A DNA stretch of 64,000 bases, from the NCBI GenBank assembly GCA_018816105.1, contig JAHIWE010000047.1:1-64000 (forward strand), read 5' to 3'. A program made the position numbers and the translations under genes. Source of the stretch: a bacterium. Lineage in GTDB: Bacteria > Campylobacterota > Campylobacteria > Campylobacterales > Arcobacteraceae. Of this stretch, positions 54,418 to 64,000 are shown in pieces; within the stretch, counting starts at the first letter, position 1, and every line of letters starts with the position of its first letter. Under the pieces are notes generated by a model. It was not told the DNA's origin, made no database searches, and saw nothing but the letters and a program-made list of their open reading frames with translations.

Positions 54418-55149
54418 TTATCTAAGTGATACTAACTTTCTTCTTAAGTAAGCAATTTTATTTTGTAATGGTAAGTGTTTTGGACAATGGTCTTCACATG
54501 CCATTAAAGACATACAACCAAAGATTCCATCATCATCACCGATTAATTCATAAAAGTCTTCAGCAGTTCTGTTATCATGAGGATCTACTTCAAATCTAGC
54601 AACTCTGTTTAGTCCAACAGGCCCTACGAAATTAGGTCTCATTAATGCAGTTCCACAAGAAGCAACACAAATACCACATTCAATACATCTGTCTAATTCA
54701 AAAGTTTGATCAGCAATATCTGGATCAATTTTTTCTTCAAGTTTTGTAATATCATGTACTTCATTTGTATGAACCCATGACTCAACTCTTTTAGACATTG
54801 CATCCATCCATTTACCAGTATTTACAGATAAATCTTTGATTAATTCAAATGCAGGCATAGGCATTAATTGTAACTTACCAGTTGGGTAATTAGCAATTAA
54901 TGTTCTACAAGCAAGTGTTGGTTTACCATTTACAACCATACCACAAGAACCACAAATTCCCGCTCGACACACGAAGTCAAAAGATAAATCTGCATCCATA
55001 GTTTCTCTAATTTTCATTAAAGCAATGAAAAGAGTCATACCTGGAGTCTCTTCTAAATGGAAATCCACGAAATGAGGTTTTGAAACCTTAGATCTTGGAT
55101 TGAATTTTAAAACTGATATAGTAATATCTCTACCTTTTTCAATACTCAT
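54418..55149 (-). CDS. frdB: Fumarate reductase iron-sulfur subunit
   Basis: The electron-transfer subunit of the fumarate reductase complex, 243 residues. [2Fe-2S] ligands are in [21 protein letters not shown] (about 62-82). The [4Fe-4S] ligands are in [11 protein letters not shown], and the [3Fe-4S] site is in [16 protein letters not shown]. It passes electrons between FrdA flavin and FrdC haems. Its ATG overlaps the frdA stop by one base. Confidence 0.95.
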   Translation of the reverse strand: MSIEKGRDITISVLKFNPRSKVSKPHFVDFHLEETPGMTLFIALMKIRETMDADLSFDFVCRAGICGSCGMVVNGKPTLACRTLIANYPTGKLQLMPMPAFELIKDLSVNTGKWMDAMSKRVESWVHTNEVHDITKLEEKIDPDIADQTFELDRCIECGICVASCGTALMRPNFVGPVGLNRVARFEVDPHDNRTAEDFYELIGDDDGIFGCMSLMACEDHCPKHLPLQNKIAYLRRKLVSLR

Positions 55150-57134
55150 TATAAATCTCCTGCTCTTTCATTTTTCTCTCTATAGTTCATTGGTAAGTCA
55201 AATGGTAATAATGCATGTTGGATTTCATGTCTATCTTTACCTTCCGCTTGCATTTTTTCTACAATTTCATCAACTTGTGCTTGTCTTTTTTCTGATAGTT
55301 CATTTTCTATAATCATACCTTTAGCACCATAACCTCTAAATGCTGGAGGCATTTCCATAGTCATAATATCTAATGCTTCATAAGAAATTGTAGGTAAAGT
55401 ATCAGATTCATTTGGCCAAGAAGTTAATGTTCTATTTAACCAGTTTGCATCATCTCTTTTTAAGAAGTCTTCTCTATAGTGAGCACCTCTTGATTCAGTT
55501 CTTTCCAATGCACCTTTAGCAACACAAAGTGCTATTTTTAACATTCTTGGAACTCTATATCCTTCTTCTAATTCTGGATTTCCAGCTCTTTCTTTAGATT
55601 TAACATTGATTTGTTTAGTTTTTCTTAATAAATCTTCTAACTCTTCAACTGCTGCTTTTAAATTAACACCATCTCTAAAGATTCCAACTTTTTCATCCAT
55701 TAACATTTGCATTCTGTTTTTGATTTTGAAAATATCTTCAGTACCTTCATAAGCTAAGATCTCATTTAAATAAGTATCTTGTTTATCTAAAAATCTTTGA
55801 ACTGTTGAAGTAGGAATTGTCACATCATTTGATAAACAATAATCAGCAAAATAATTACCAATAATCATACCAGCAACAACTGTTTCAGAAACTGAGTTTC
55901 CTCCAAGTCTATTAAATCCGTGCATATCCCAACAAGAAGCTTCTCCACATGCGAATAAACCATTTAAAGTTTGTGATTCACCTGTTGGTTTAGTTCTGAT
56001 TCCACCCATAGAGTAGTGTTGCATTGGTAAAACTGGAGCCCATCCTTTTTTACCTTCATCAGCAGGATCAATACCGTTGAAAATTTGACAAATTTCTTGA
56101 ACGTCTCTTAAGTTCTTTTCAATATGCTCTCTACCTAAGATTGAAATATCTAACCATACGTGGTATCCATAAGGTGAAGGAACACCTTTTCCATTTCTGA
56201 TATGTTCAATCATTCTTCTTGAAACAACGTCTCTTGAAGCTAGTTCTTTTTTCTCTGGCTCGTAATCTGGCATAAATCTATGACCATCAACGTCTCTTAA
56301 AATTCCACCATCTCCTCTACAACCTTCAGTTAATAAAATTCCTGATGGTACGATTGGTGTTGGGTGAAATTGAACAGCTTCCATGTTTCCTAAAGTAGCG
56401 ATTCCAGTTTCAAGAGCAATAGCAGCTCCTATACCTTCACAAATTACAGCATTTGTAGTTTGTTTAAATACTCTTCCATATCCACCAGTAGCAATACATG
56501 TACCTTTTGCAACATAAGCTTCTAATTCACCTGTAATTAAATCTCTTACGATTGCTCCATAACATCTACCATCTTCATGGATAATTGAAAGTGCTTCTTT
56601 TCTATCTCTAATATCAACATTGTTTCTTAAAGCTTCATTAGCAACACCAAATAACATAGTATGTCCAGTTGCATCAGCTGTATAACAAGTTCTCCATTTT
56701 TTAGTTCCACCAAAGTCTCTTGATGTAATTAATCCATGTCTATCTGCATCTTCAGTAATAGTTGTTTTTTTAGCATTAATAACAGCTTCTCTTGCACCTT
56801 CTCTAACTCTAGTCCAAGGCACACCCCAACCAGCTAATTCTCTAATAGCTTTTGGTGCTGTGTGTACGAACATTCTAGCAACTACTTGATCACATCCCCA
56901 GTCAGAACCTTTTACAGTATCTGCAAAGTGTAAATCTTCATTATCACCATCTGACATTTTAGAGTTACCTAAAGATGCTTGCATTCCACCTTGCGCAGCA
57001 GCAGAGTGTGATCTTTTAACAGGAACTAAAGATAAAACGATTGTACTTAAACCTTTTTTTTGTGCAGCAACAGCAGCTCTTAAACCTGCAAGTCCACCAC
57101 CAATAACTAATGCATCACAGTAATTAATTTTCAT
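55149..57134 (-). CDS. frdA: Fumarate reductase flavoprotein subunit
   Basis: The catalytic subunit, 661 residues, reducing fumarate to succinate (or working in reverse). FAD-binding [14 protein letters not shown] (8-21) and H43 in [11 protein letters not shown], the residue that binds FAD covalently in the Wolinella enzyme, are both present. The substrate-site helix carries [12 protein letters not shown]. Length equals the Wolinella enzyme. Coupled to frdC and frdB by one-base overlaps. Confidence 0.96.
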   Translation of the reverse strand: MKINYCDALVIGGGLAGLRAAVAAQKKGLSTIVLSLVPVKRSHSAAAQGGMQASLGNSKMSDGDNEDLHFADTVKGSDWGCDQVVARMFVHTAPKAIRELAGWGVPWTRVREGAREAVINAKKTTITEDADRHGLITSRDFGGTKKWRTCYTADATGHTMLFGVANEALRNNVDIRDRKEALSIIHEDGRCYGAIVRDLITGELEAYVAKGTCIATGGYGRVFKQTTNAVICEGIGAAIALETGIATLGNMEAVQFHPTPIVPSGILLTEGCRGDGGILRDVDGHRFMPDYEPEKKELASRDVVSRRMIEHIRNGKGVPSPYGYHVWLDISILGREHIEKNLRDVQEICQIFNGIDPADEGKKGWAPVLPMQHYSMGGIRTKPTGESQTLNGLFACGEASCWDMHGFNRLGGNSVSETVVAGMIIGNYFADYCLSNDVTIPTSTVQRFLDKQDTYLNEILAYEGTEDIFKIKNRMQMLMDEKVGIFRDGVNLKAAVEELEDLLRKTKQINVKSKERAGNPELEEGYRVPRMLKIALCVAKGALERTESRGAHYREDFLKRDDANWLNRTLTSWPNESDTLPTISYEALDIMTMEMPPAFRGYGAKGMIIENELSEKRQAQVDEIVEKMQAEGKDRHEIQHALLPFDLPMNYREKNERAGDL

Positions 57135-57934
57135 TATGCAATTCCCCCAACACTTTTATTTGTAATATTAAATTCCATTACTTTTGCAGTTGGAGTATAT
57201 TTTTGACCAACTGTTCCATTTGCAGCATTTTCCATACCAATTTTCATATAAGCTGCAAGTGATGCAAAACCTAATACTAAGAAGAATACAGTTAATCCCC
57301 ATTTTACTTTTTTAAGTGCTTTTCTACTTTCTTTTGGATTTGCTCCATCGAACCATCCCCATTTAACACATAATCTATAAAGACCAATTGTTCCATGGAA
57401 TTCAACTGCTAATAATAAGAAAATGTATAAAGGCCACATCCACTCAGACCAAATTCTATCAGCACTTTCGTAAGGACCGATATCTGCAGAGTTTGTCATA
57501 ATAATATATAAGTGAACAGAACCTAAGAAGAACATTGCAAAACCTGTAAAGGCTTGAATAAACCATAGTTTTGTATCATCATGATTCATACTTTTTGAGT
57601 GTGCTTTCATAACTTGATATTGTTTAAAATTACCAGGTAATTTTCTCATACCAAGTGCCGCATGTACAATAAATACTGTAAAAATAATAGCTGCTGCTAT
57701 TGTAACTAGTATTGGATTACCACCCTCGAATATAAAACTTCCTTCTAAAAGTTTTGTAACCGTGTACATAAAATCTTTTGATATTAATATCGATGATACT
57801 AATAACATGTGTGCCCACATAAATAAAGCTAAGAAACCACCAGTAAAACTTTGCATAAAATCAAGTTTTGCAGGCAATCTACTCTTCTTTCCTTCAACTG
57901 TTTTTCCTAAATAACCTTCTATTAGGTCACTCAT
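57134..57934 (-). CDS. frdC: Fumarate reductase di-haem cytochrome b subunit
   Basis: The membrane anchor that exchanges electrons with menaquinol, 266 residues and five membrane helices. Four haem ligands align with the Wolinella subunit at a fixed offset of two: H42, H91, H141 and H180. E64 and E178 correspond to the menaquinol-site and E-pathway glutamates of that enzyme (Glu66 and Glu180). This makes it the di-haem, Wolinella-type complex. First gene of frdCAB, with AAAGGA before the ATG. Confidence 0.95.
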   Translation of the reverse strand: MSDLIEGYLGKTVEGKKSRLPAKLDFMQSFTGGFLALFMWAHMLLVSSILISKDFMYTVTKLLEGSFIFEGGNPILVTIAAAIIFTVFIVHAALGMRKLPGNFKQYQVMKAHSKSMNHDDTKLWFIQAFTGFAMFFLGSVHLYIIMTNSADIGPYESADRIWSEWMWPLYIFLLLAVEFHGTIGLYRLCVKWGWFDGANPKESRKALKKVKWGLTVFFLVLGFASLAAYMKIGMENAANGTVGQKYTPTAKVMEFNITNKSVGGIA

Positions 57935-58055
57935 TTGCTATCCTTTCTGCGATTTAGATTTTTTTGAATAATAGCGTAATAATAGCTTAAAAGTACTTCA
58001 AAGTGGTTTATTTTTTTAAGAAAAAAAAGATAGATTTTTTTATAATTTTAGTGTA

Positions 58056-58081
58056 AGAAAGCCCATTTTTAGGACTTTCTT
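58056..58081 (-). terminator. Hairpin at the end of the nuo operon
   Basis: AGAAAGCC pairs with GGACTTTCT (one G-U), 65-90 bases after nuoN. It marks the gap of 211 bases (57935-58145) between nuo and frd, which also holds the unassigned frd promoter. Confidence 0.45.
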
Positions 58082-58145
58082 CTTATATTGAATAGTTTGA
58101 ATTATTTAATAAAATATGATCGTAAATGTTACTTATTAACACAGT

Positions 58146-59666
58146 CTATTTTATAAATAATGATTGAACTGCTACTTGTGTTAAATTAATTATTGCATCG
58201 ATATTCATAGAAGGAATAAAAAATACAATAGCTGAACCAATTCCACCTAATACAGTTAATATTGCAACAAAGGCAATAGCGTATGTTGAAACTCTTTTAT
58301 CATTGAATCCTTCAATACTACAAGTTAATGGAGCAGGGTAAAAATACATAACTGCAATTAATTTAAAATAATAATAAACAGATACGATTGTTGCAAAAAT
58401 TGCAACGATTGTTAATCCTGTATATCCAGCGTTTATAGCCTCTGTAAATACATAAAATTTACCAATAAATCCTATTGTTGAAGGGATTCCCGCAAGTGAA
58501 AATAAGAATATTGTCATCATTGCTGCTAAAAATGGTCTTTCATGTGCTAAACCTTTAAAGTCATCATATGTAACTCTTACATTTGTTTCAGACATTATAT
58601 GTGAAGCCAAACCAAAAGTTCCAAGTGCTGATAATAAATAAGCAATTAAATAAAACATTGTTGCGTATGCAGAATCAATATTTATAATTTGTCCATCTTT
58701 ATATCCAAGTGCGATAAATGCTAAAAGTAAATATCCTGTATGAACAATTGAAGATGCTGCTAACATTCTTTTTACAATTTGTTGAGTAATTGCAAGCCAC
58801 GTTCCAAATACTAATGTAAGAACAATAATAACAGCAATAATACTATCCCAAAAATCAATAATTGGAGCAAAATAAGCTAATATTGCTCTTAGGAAAAATG
58901 AGAAAATTGCAATTTTAAATGTTGATGCCATATACGCTGTGATAACCATCGGCGCACCTCTATAAACATCAAGAACCCAAGATTGAAATGGAAATGCCGC
59001 AACTTTAAATAAAAATGTAAATAAAATCAGAGTTAATCCAATATAAACTAAAATCATATCATCAGAACTAGCAGTTAAAATAAATGCTGAGATATCAGCT
59101 AAATTTGTACTTTGCGTAGCACCATAAACTAAAACAACACCTAAAAGATAAAATGCTCCAATAAATGATCCAAGAACTAAGTATTTAAAAATAGCCTCAA
59201 CTCTTTTTGAATCTTCAGTATTATATCCAACCATAATATAAACAGAAAATGATGCAATTTCAAGGGCGATATATGCTGTTACTAACTCATTTGCATGAGC
59301 TAAAACCATCATACCAAACAGTGCAAATAATAAAATTGAGAAAAACTCACCTTTAAAATATGATCTATGTTGGAAGTAGTGCTCACCAATTAGAAGTGTA
59401 AGTAAAGTTCCTGCAATTAGTAATATATTAAAGAAATTTGAAAATGTATCAAATGTTAAAACATTACTTAAAAAATGTTCATATGGCTGAACTGAATATG
59501 AATTACCAACATCACTTAATGTAAATCCCAGTGCAATTAGTAAAAATAGTGATGATACTACAATGAAGTTTTTTACAGTAAATTTTTCATACATACTCAT
59601 AAACATAAGTACTAAAGCACCTATTAAAACTGTTAGTGCAGGGATTAAATATAAAAATTGACTCAT
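58146..59666 (-). CDS. nuoN: NADH-quinone oxidoreductase subunit N
   Basis: A 506-residue antiporter-like proton channel of complex I with about 14 membrane helices. The channel glutamate is E136 in [17 protein letters not shown]. The lysine-bearing helix [20 protein letters not shown] and the discontinuous helix region with [20 protein letters not shown] are conserved. Last gene of the operon, overlapping nuoM by four bases. Confidence 0.95.
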   Translation of the reverse strand: MSQFLYLIPALTVLIGALVLMFMSMYEKFTVKNFIVVSSLFLLIALGFTLSDVGNSYSVQPYEHFLSNVLTFDTFSNFFNILLIAGTLLTLLIGEHYFQHRSYFKGEFFSILLFALFGMMVLAHANELVTAYIALEIASFSVYIMVGYNTEDSKRVEAIFKYLVLGSFIGAFYLLGVVLVYGATQSTNLADISAFILTASSDDMILVYIGLTLILFTFLFKVAAFPFQSWVLDVYRGAPMVITAYMASTFKIAIFSFFLRAILAYFAPIIDFWDSIIAVIIVLTLVFGTWLAITQQIVKRMLAASSIVHTGYLLLAFIALGYKDGQIINIDSAYATMFYLIAYLLSALGTFGLASHIMSETNVRVTYDDFKGLAHERPFLAAMMTIFLFSLAGIPSTIGFIGKFYVFTEAINAGYTGLTIVAIFATIVSVYYYFKLIAVMYFYPAPLTCSIEGFNDKRVSTYAIAFVAILTVLGGIGSAIVFFIPSMNIDAIINLTQVAVQSLFIK

Positions 59667-61150
59667 TTTGAAGCTCCAATATGTAAAATATCATTTAGAT
59701 AGTGAGTTACTGTTGGTTCAAATTTATTTATAAATATCTCAGGATAAAGTCCCATTAAAAATACTAAAATAACCCAAGGAATTAAACCAATAATTTCTTT
59801 AACTTTTAAATCTCTCATTGTTAATTCAGGTGCACCTTCTGGTCTATCTTGAAGTATCGCTCTTTGAAACATCCATAACATGTAAGCAGCTCCAATAATA
59901 ACTGTAAGTGCTCCAATATATCCCAATGTATGATTAAATTCATAAATACCAAATATAATTAAAAGTTCAGATACAAATCCATTAGTTCCTGGAAGTCCTA
60001 CGTTTGCAAATAACATAATTGCAAAGATAAAAGTAAAAATAGGTGCTTTTTTTGCAATTCCACCTAAGTCTTTGATTGTTTTAAATCCTGTTTGTTCTTG
60101 CATTAAACCAACAAGTAAAAATAGTGCTCCTGTTGCAATTGCGTGGGCAATTATTAAATATAAAGCTCCATTTATTCCATAAGAGTTTAATGAAAAAATA
60201 CCAGCAGAAATAAAACTTAAATGTGATGCTGATGAGTATGCAAACATTCTTTTAATATCATCTTGCATAAGTGCTGCTATTCCAAAATAGATTAAACCAA
60301 ATAATCCAATAGCTACAAACCAAGTTGAAAATTCAACATAAATTTCTGGAAAAATCGGAATCATAAATCTAACTATTGCATAAACTCCAAGTTTTGCCAT
60401 TATAGAAGATAATAAGAAAACTGCACCTGTTGGAGCATTTTTATATGTTTCCATAATCCAAGTATGAAGAGGGAAAATAGGAATTTTAATTGCAAATGCA
60501 GTAAGAAATGCTAAGAATAACCAAACTCTAGTATCATAAGGAATAGTAGTTATTTGCATTAACTTATCATAAGCAAATGACCAAACACCAAACTCATTAT
60601 GATAAGCAACACCTAAATATAATATTGCAATAAACATAAGTAGTGATCCAACCATTGTATAAACAGTTACTTTAATAGTTGTAAATACTTTATTCCCAAA
60701 TCCATATAAACCAATTAATAAAAATACAGGTAGAAGCATAACTTCCCAAAAGAAATAAAACAGTACAACATCAAGTGAAAGTAAAGTTCCTGTAACTCCT
60801 GTTTGAACTAAAAGCATATTTATCCAATAACCTTTAGTTTTACCTTCCCATAATAATAAATAAGAAGTAGGAATTAAAATAGCAATCATTAATAAAATTG
60901 TTAATGAAAAACCATCTAATCCAACATAATAATTAATACCATAAGTTTCAATCCATGGAACATTTGTAACAAACTGCATTCCTGCACTTGGAACAAATTC
61001 TATATAGATTTTTAACACCATAGCTAGAATAACAGTAGTAGTTAAAAAGGCTATATTTCTAATTGTATTAACATCCCTTGTTGTTATCATTAATCCAAAT
61101 GCAACAACAGCAGGTAAAAATATAATAAACGAAAGTATATCTGAACTCAT
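59663..61150 (-). CDS. nuoM: NADH-quinone oxidoreductase subunit M
   Basis: A 495-residue antiporter-like proton channel of complex I. E136 in [20 protein letters not shown] is the key channel glutamate; the lysine helix reads [19 protein letters not shown], and the loop helix has [20 protein letters not shown]. Ends four bases into nuoN and begins one base after nuoL. Confidence 0.96.
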   Translation of the reverse strand: MSSDILSFIIFLPAVVAFGLMITTRDVNTIRNIAFLTTTVILAMVLKIYIEFVPSAGMQFVTNVPWIETYGINYYVGLDGFSLTILLMIAILIPTSYLLLWEGKTKGYWINMLLVQTGVTGTLLSLDVVLFYFFWEVMLLPVFLLIGLYGFGNKVFTTIKVTVYTMVGSLLMFIAILYLGVAYHNEFGVWSFAYDKLMQITTIPYDTRVWLFLAFLTAFAIKIPIFPLHTWIMETYKNAPTGAVFLLSSIMAKLGVYAIVRFMIPIFPEIYVEFSTWFVAIGLFGLIYFGIAALMQDDIKRMFAYSSASHLSFISAGIFSLNSYGINGALYLIIAHAIATGALFLLVGLMQEQTGFKTIKDLGGIAKKAPIFTFIFAIMLFANVGLPGTNGFVSELLIIFGIYEFNHTLGYIGALTVIIGAAYMLWMFQRAILQDRPEGAPELTMRDLKVKEIIGLIPWVILVFLMGLYPEIFINKFEPTVTHYLNDILHIGASK

Positions 61151-61151
61151 A

Positions 61152-63038
61152 CTATAATCCTAAAGTGATATATAAGTAGATAAATACAGCAGTCATACCA
61201 ATAAGCATGAATGCTGCATAAAATCTAACATTTGCATTTTGTATCATGGCAACTCGTTTACCAATATTTACAAAACCGATTGATGAATTCATAACAAAGG
61301 CATCAATAATTTTTGCATCTACAACTTTATCTATAAATGTAGATAGCTTTTTTGTAGATTGCACAAATAAAATATTGTAAAGTTCATCAATATAGAATTT
61401 ATTTCCAATTAATCCTGTTTCATCTTCAGGTCTACTAACATCAAAATTAGCATATTTTGCATAAGCTGCCATAATACCAGTTGCTGCTACTACAATTGAT
61501 AATGCCATTAATACATATTCAGTTGTATGATCCATATGAATATGTTTTGAATGTAATTGAGAAAGCCAAGTATCTACAAAATGATTTCCACCAAATATAG
61601 CTGGAAGATTTAAAAATCCTGCACCAATTGCCCCAAGAGCTAAAATTAATAGTGGAATAGTAATTGTTTTTGATGTATAAACATATTGCTCATCATGTTT
61701 TGTTGGAGCTACAAACACAATAAAATACATTCTAAACATGTAAAATGCAGTTAAGAATGCTGTAAACATTGCAATGGCCCAAATCAAATATTGACCCTCT
61801 TGAAATGCAGCTGCTAGAATTGCATCTTTTGAAAAGAATCCAGAAAATGGAGGAATTCCTGAAATTGCAATAACACCTATTAAAAAAGTTGTAGCAATTA
61901 TTGGTAAACTTGCTCTATGTTGTGCAATTTTAAAAATATTTTGTTCATGGTGAAGTGCCATGATTACTCCACCTGCACCCATGAATAACATAGCTTTAAA
62001 GAAAGCATGTGTAAATACATGGAAAAGTCCAGTTGAATAAAAACCAAGTCCAACAGCTATAAACATATAACCTAATTGACTCATAGTTGAATAAGCAAGG
62101 ATTTTTTTAATATCAGTTTGACGTGTCGCAATGATTGCTGCAAATAGTGCTGAAAATGCACCAATATAAGCAATGAAAAGTCCAATTTCTTCAATTCCAC
62201 TATATAAAAAGTGAAATCTAGCAACCATATAAACCCCCGCTGTTACCATTGTTGCTGCGTGAATAAGTGCTGAAATTGGAGTTGGCCCAGCCATTGCATC
62301 AGGAAGCCAAACATAAAGTGGAATTTGAGCTGATTTTCCCATAGCTCCTACAAATAATAAGAAACCTGAAAGAACTAATAGCTCATTAGATGCATTTGCT
62401 AAATTTGCTTCAATTGATGCAAAAGATAAATCAACTTCACCTAAAGCAAAAAATAGTGTTACGACTCCAAGTAAAAATCCAAAGTCTCCAACTCTATTTG
62501 CAATAAAAGCTTTATTAGCTGCTAGTACATTTTCTTTATTCCCATAATAGAATTTAATTAAAAGATATGAACAAACTCCAACACCTTCCCAACCAATGAA
62601 AAGAATAATTGGATTATCAGCTAAAACTAAAATTAGCATAGAAGCTAAGAATAGATTGAAATAAGCAAAAAATTTACCAAAACCATTATCACCTTTCATA
62701 TAACCAATTGCATAAATATGAATTAACCAACCAACAAAAGTTACAAACATTGACATAAATATAGAAAGATTATCACCTAAAAATGCCATTTCTATATTTA
62801 GTTTATCAACATTTAACCAAGTGAAAAGTTGTTGTTTAAAGATGATTTTTTCATCATTCATTCTTAAAAATAAGTAAAGAGTGATTAAAAATGAAATAAG
62901 TGGAGTTATTGTTCCAATTAATGAGAAGTAAATATCAGATACTTTGCTCTTTTTAATATGGTAAAAATATAATAAACCACTTAAAATAGAACCTAATAAA
63001 GGAGCTAATACAATCCATACTAATAGTGATGTATTCAT
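61152..63038 (-). CDS. nuoL: NADH-quinone oxidoreductase subunit L
   Basis: The distal 628-residue proton channel with the long lateral helix at its C-terminus. GWEGVGVCSYLLIKFYY (149-165) carries the channel glutamate E151, GKSAQIPLYVWLPDAMAGPTP the lysine helix, and ISGIPPFSGFFSKDAIL the broken helix. The N-terminus overlaps nuoK by four bases. Confidence 0.97.
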   Translation of the reverse strand: MNTSLLVWIVLAPLLGSILSGLLYFYHIKKSKVSDIYFSLIGTITPLISFLITLYLFLRMNDEKIIFKQQLFTWLNVDKLNIEMAFLGDNLSIFMSMFVTFVGWLIHIYAIGYMKGDNGFGKFFAYFNLFLASMLILVLADNPIILFIGWEGVGVCSYLLIKFYYGNKENVLAANKAFIANRVGDFGFLLGVVTLFFALGEVDLSFASIEANLANASNELLVLSGFLLFVGAMGKSAQIPLYVWLPDAMAGPTPISALIHAATMVTAGVYMVARFHFLYSGIEEIGLFIAYIGAFSALFAAIIATRQTDIKKILAYSTMSQLGYMFIAVGLGFYSTGLFHVFTHAFFKAMLFMGAGGVIMALHHEQNIFKIAQHRASLPIIATTFLIGVIAISGIPPFSGFFSKDAILAAAFQEGQYLIWAIAMFTAFLTAFYMFRMYFIVFVAPTKHDEQYVYTSKTITIPLLILALGAIGAGFLNLPAIFGGNHFVDTWLSQLHSKHIHMDHTTEYVLMALSIVVAATGIMAAYAKYANFDVSRPEDETGLIGNKFYIDELYNILFVQSTKKLSTFIDKVVDAKIIDAFVMNSSIGFVNIGKRVAMIQNANVRFYAAFMLIGMTAVFIYLYITLGL

Positions 63039-63349
63039 GATTTTTCCCCTTGTGTAAGTGTAGTGAAAATATCAGTATCTAAAGATTTTCTTGATCTATA
63101 TAATAAAATAATAACAGATAGGAAAATAGCAGCTTCCGCAGCAGCAATTGATATAACCATAATTGTAATAACCTGAGGGTCCATATTAAAATGATATCTA
63201 GCAAATGTAACTAAAAATAGATTGATTCCATTTAGCATCATTTCTATTGACATGTAAATAACAAATATATTTCTTCTTGCAACTACTCCAATTACACCAA
63301 TTGAAAATAGCATCATTGAAACAAAAGCATAAGAGGTTAATGAAATCAT
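63035..63349 (-). CDS. nuoK: NADH-quinone oxidoreductase subunit K
   Basis: A 104-residue membrane subunit with three helices. E36 (MSIEMMLNGINL) and E72 (AAAEAAIFLSV) match the two buried glutamates needed for proton pumping in E. coli NuoK. Overlaps nuoJ and nuoL by four bases each. Confidence 0.97.
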   Translation of the reverse strand: MISLTSYAFVSMMLFSIGVIGVVARRNIFVIYMSIEMMLNGINLFLVTFARYHFNMDPQVITIMVISIAAAEAAIFLSVIILLYRSRKSLDTDIFTTLTQGEKS

Positions 63350-63873
63350 AATTGCTCTCCTTTGTTATTAATTTTAGATTTTCTTTTTTGAGCTAGAACA
63401 ACTGAACCAATAAGCGCTACTAAAAGTAAAATTGAGATTAACTCAAATGCAATAATCCAGTTATTATAAAGTTCTAATCCAATAGGTTTAATTTGTCCAA
63501 AATCAGTATTAGAAATAGTTAAATCTTTTGCAGGTAGTTTTGATACAGCTTTTAAAATTAAAACATTTAAAGGTACCATCACAATTGCCCCTATTGTTAT
63601 TAATTTAAATTTATTAGGCTCTTTTGGTAAATCCTCTTCTTTGATATTTAAGAACATCAAGATGAATAGAATAAGTGTCATAATTGCACCTGCATAAACT
63701 ATAATTTGAACTAGAAATAGAAAAGTTGCATTTAAAAGTGCAAACATACCAGCAACACTTAGCATTGAAATCAAAACACCAAGTGCACTATACATAGGAT
63801 TAGCATATACAATCATAGCAATAGCTCCACTAATTGCTAAAAATGCCAATGCAATAAAAAGTATATCAATCAT
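63346..63873 (-). CDS. nuoJ: NADH-quinone oxidoreductase subunit J
   Basis: A 175-residue membrane subunit with five helices. LFLVQIIVYAGAIMTLILFILMFL contains the pi-bulge helix typical of NuoJ. Its ATG lies inside the end of nuoI, overlapping by eight bases. Confidence 0.95.
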   Translation of the reverse strand: MIDILFIALAFLAISGAIAMIVYANPMYSALGVLISMLSVAGMFALLNATFLFLVQIIVYAGAIMTLILFILMFLNIKEEDLPKEPNKFKLITIGAIVMVPLNVLILKAVSKLPAKDLTISNTDFGQIKPIGLELYNNWIIAFELISILLLVALIGSVVLAQKRKSKINNKGEQL

Positions 63874-64000
63874 TATTTAAATCCTTTGATCTTTCATTTG
63901 CCATTAAAGCTTTTTTATCTAATACAAAATCTTCTCTTTTACTTGAAGTAAATGAAAATATTCCTGTGTCCATTCTAATTGCATCACAAGGACATGCTTC
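63866..64000 (-). CDS. nuoI: NADH-quinone oxidoreductase subunit I, C-terminal end (partial)
   Basis: The last 44 codons of the gene, which continues beyond the window. EACPCDAIRMDTGIF holds the last cysteines of the second [4Fe-4S] motif, and the rest (KREDFVLDKKALMANE) is the usual NuoI tail. Position directly before nuoJ confirms the call. Confidence 0.9.
   Translation of the reverse strand, partial: EACPCDAIRMDTGIFSFTSSKREDFVLDKKALMANERSKDLNND

Overview
The window is a 64 kb, AT-rich, gene-dense segment of a bacterial chromosome. Its gene content and order point to the Campylobacterota, most likely Arcobacter or a close relative. Supporting signs are a Wolinella-type menaquinol:fumarate reductase operon (frdCAB) followed by a tandem pair of dynamin-like GTPases (an order I recall from Campylobacter jejuni), short PabB/PabC proteins, a cysteine-free L32, and frequent TTG starts. 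The genus is an inference; no rRNA or tRNA gene is present to anchor it.

Layout. 1-3.8 kb (+, with one minus gene): the end of pyrB, pabB and pabC, a LapG-like cysteine protease, an SspB-like protein, and azlCD. 3.9-7.3 kb (-): ferredoxin, ndk, and the yceD-rpmF-plsX-fabH cluster. 7.5-20.2 kb (+): peroxiredoxin, rho, the methionine importer metNIQ, a FIST protein with a histidine kinase (NosP/NahK-like), murI-dnaX, a periplasmic thiol oxidoreductase, hemC and an isochorismatase-like hydrolase. 20.3-26.4 kb (-): a full methylcitrate cycle (prpB, prpC, acnD, prpF), with a divergent uncharacterised HTH regulator and a LysE exporter at 26.5-28.2 kb. 28.2-30.6 kb (-): a ZorAB/MotAB-like ion-channel pair and an overlapping 40-codon gene. 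30.8-36 kb: an L,D-transpeptidase, a TetR regulator, a diguanylate cyclase, and a tautomerase/exporter/dehydrogenase operon behind two copies of a 16-bp inverted repeat. 36-40.8 kb (-): a peptide/nickel-type ABC importer. 41-43 kb: an EF-hand protein, a 628-bp gene-free stretch full of nested palindromes, and an AbiTii-domain protein. 43-50 kb: recQ, small membrane and secreted proteins with FNR-type boxes, an HPP protein, a glycosyltransferase, a YgjP-like peptidase, PhnA and a GNAT. 50-58 kb (-): the dynamin-like pair and frdBAC. 58.1-64 kb (-): nuoN, M, L, K, J and the end of nuoI.

How it fits together. The methylcitrate cycle turns propionyl-CoA into pyruvate and succinate. The di-haem Frd complex and NADH dehydrogenase I could take up the reducing equivalents, so the region looks like respiratory and organic-acid metabolism mixed with housekeeping genes. 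The accessory parts are the ZorAB-like pair, the AbiTii gene beside the palindromic element, and the repeat-controlled tautomerase operon. I saw no prophage, insertion-sequence transposase, CRISPR array, tRNA or rRNA.

Starts were moved from the longest open frame to an internal codon where a ribosome-binding site or stop/start overlap supports it. All family names come from reading motifs by eye, not from a database search.
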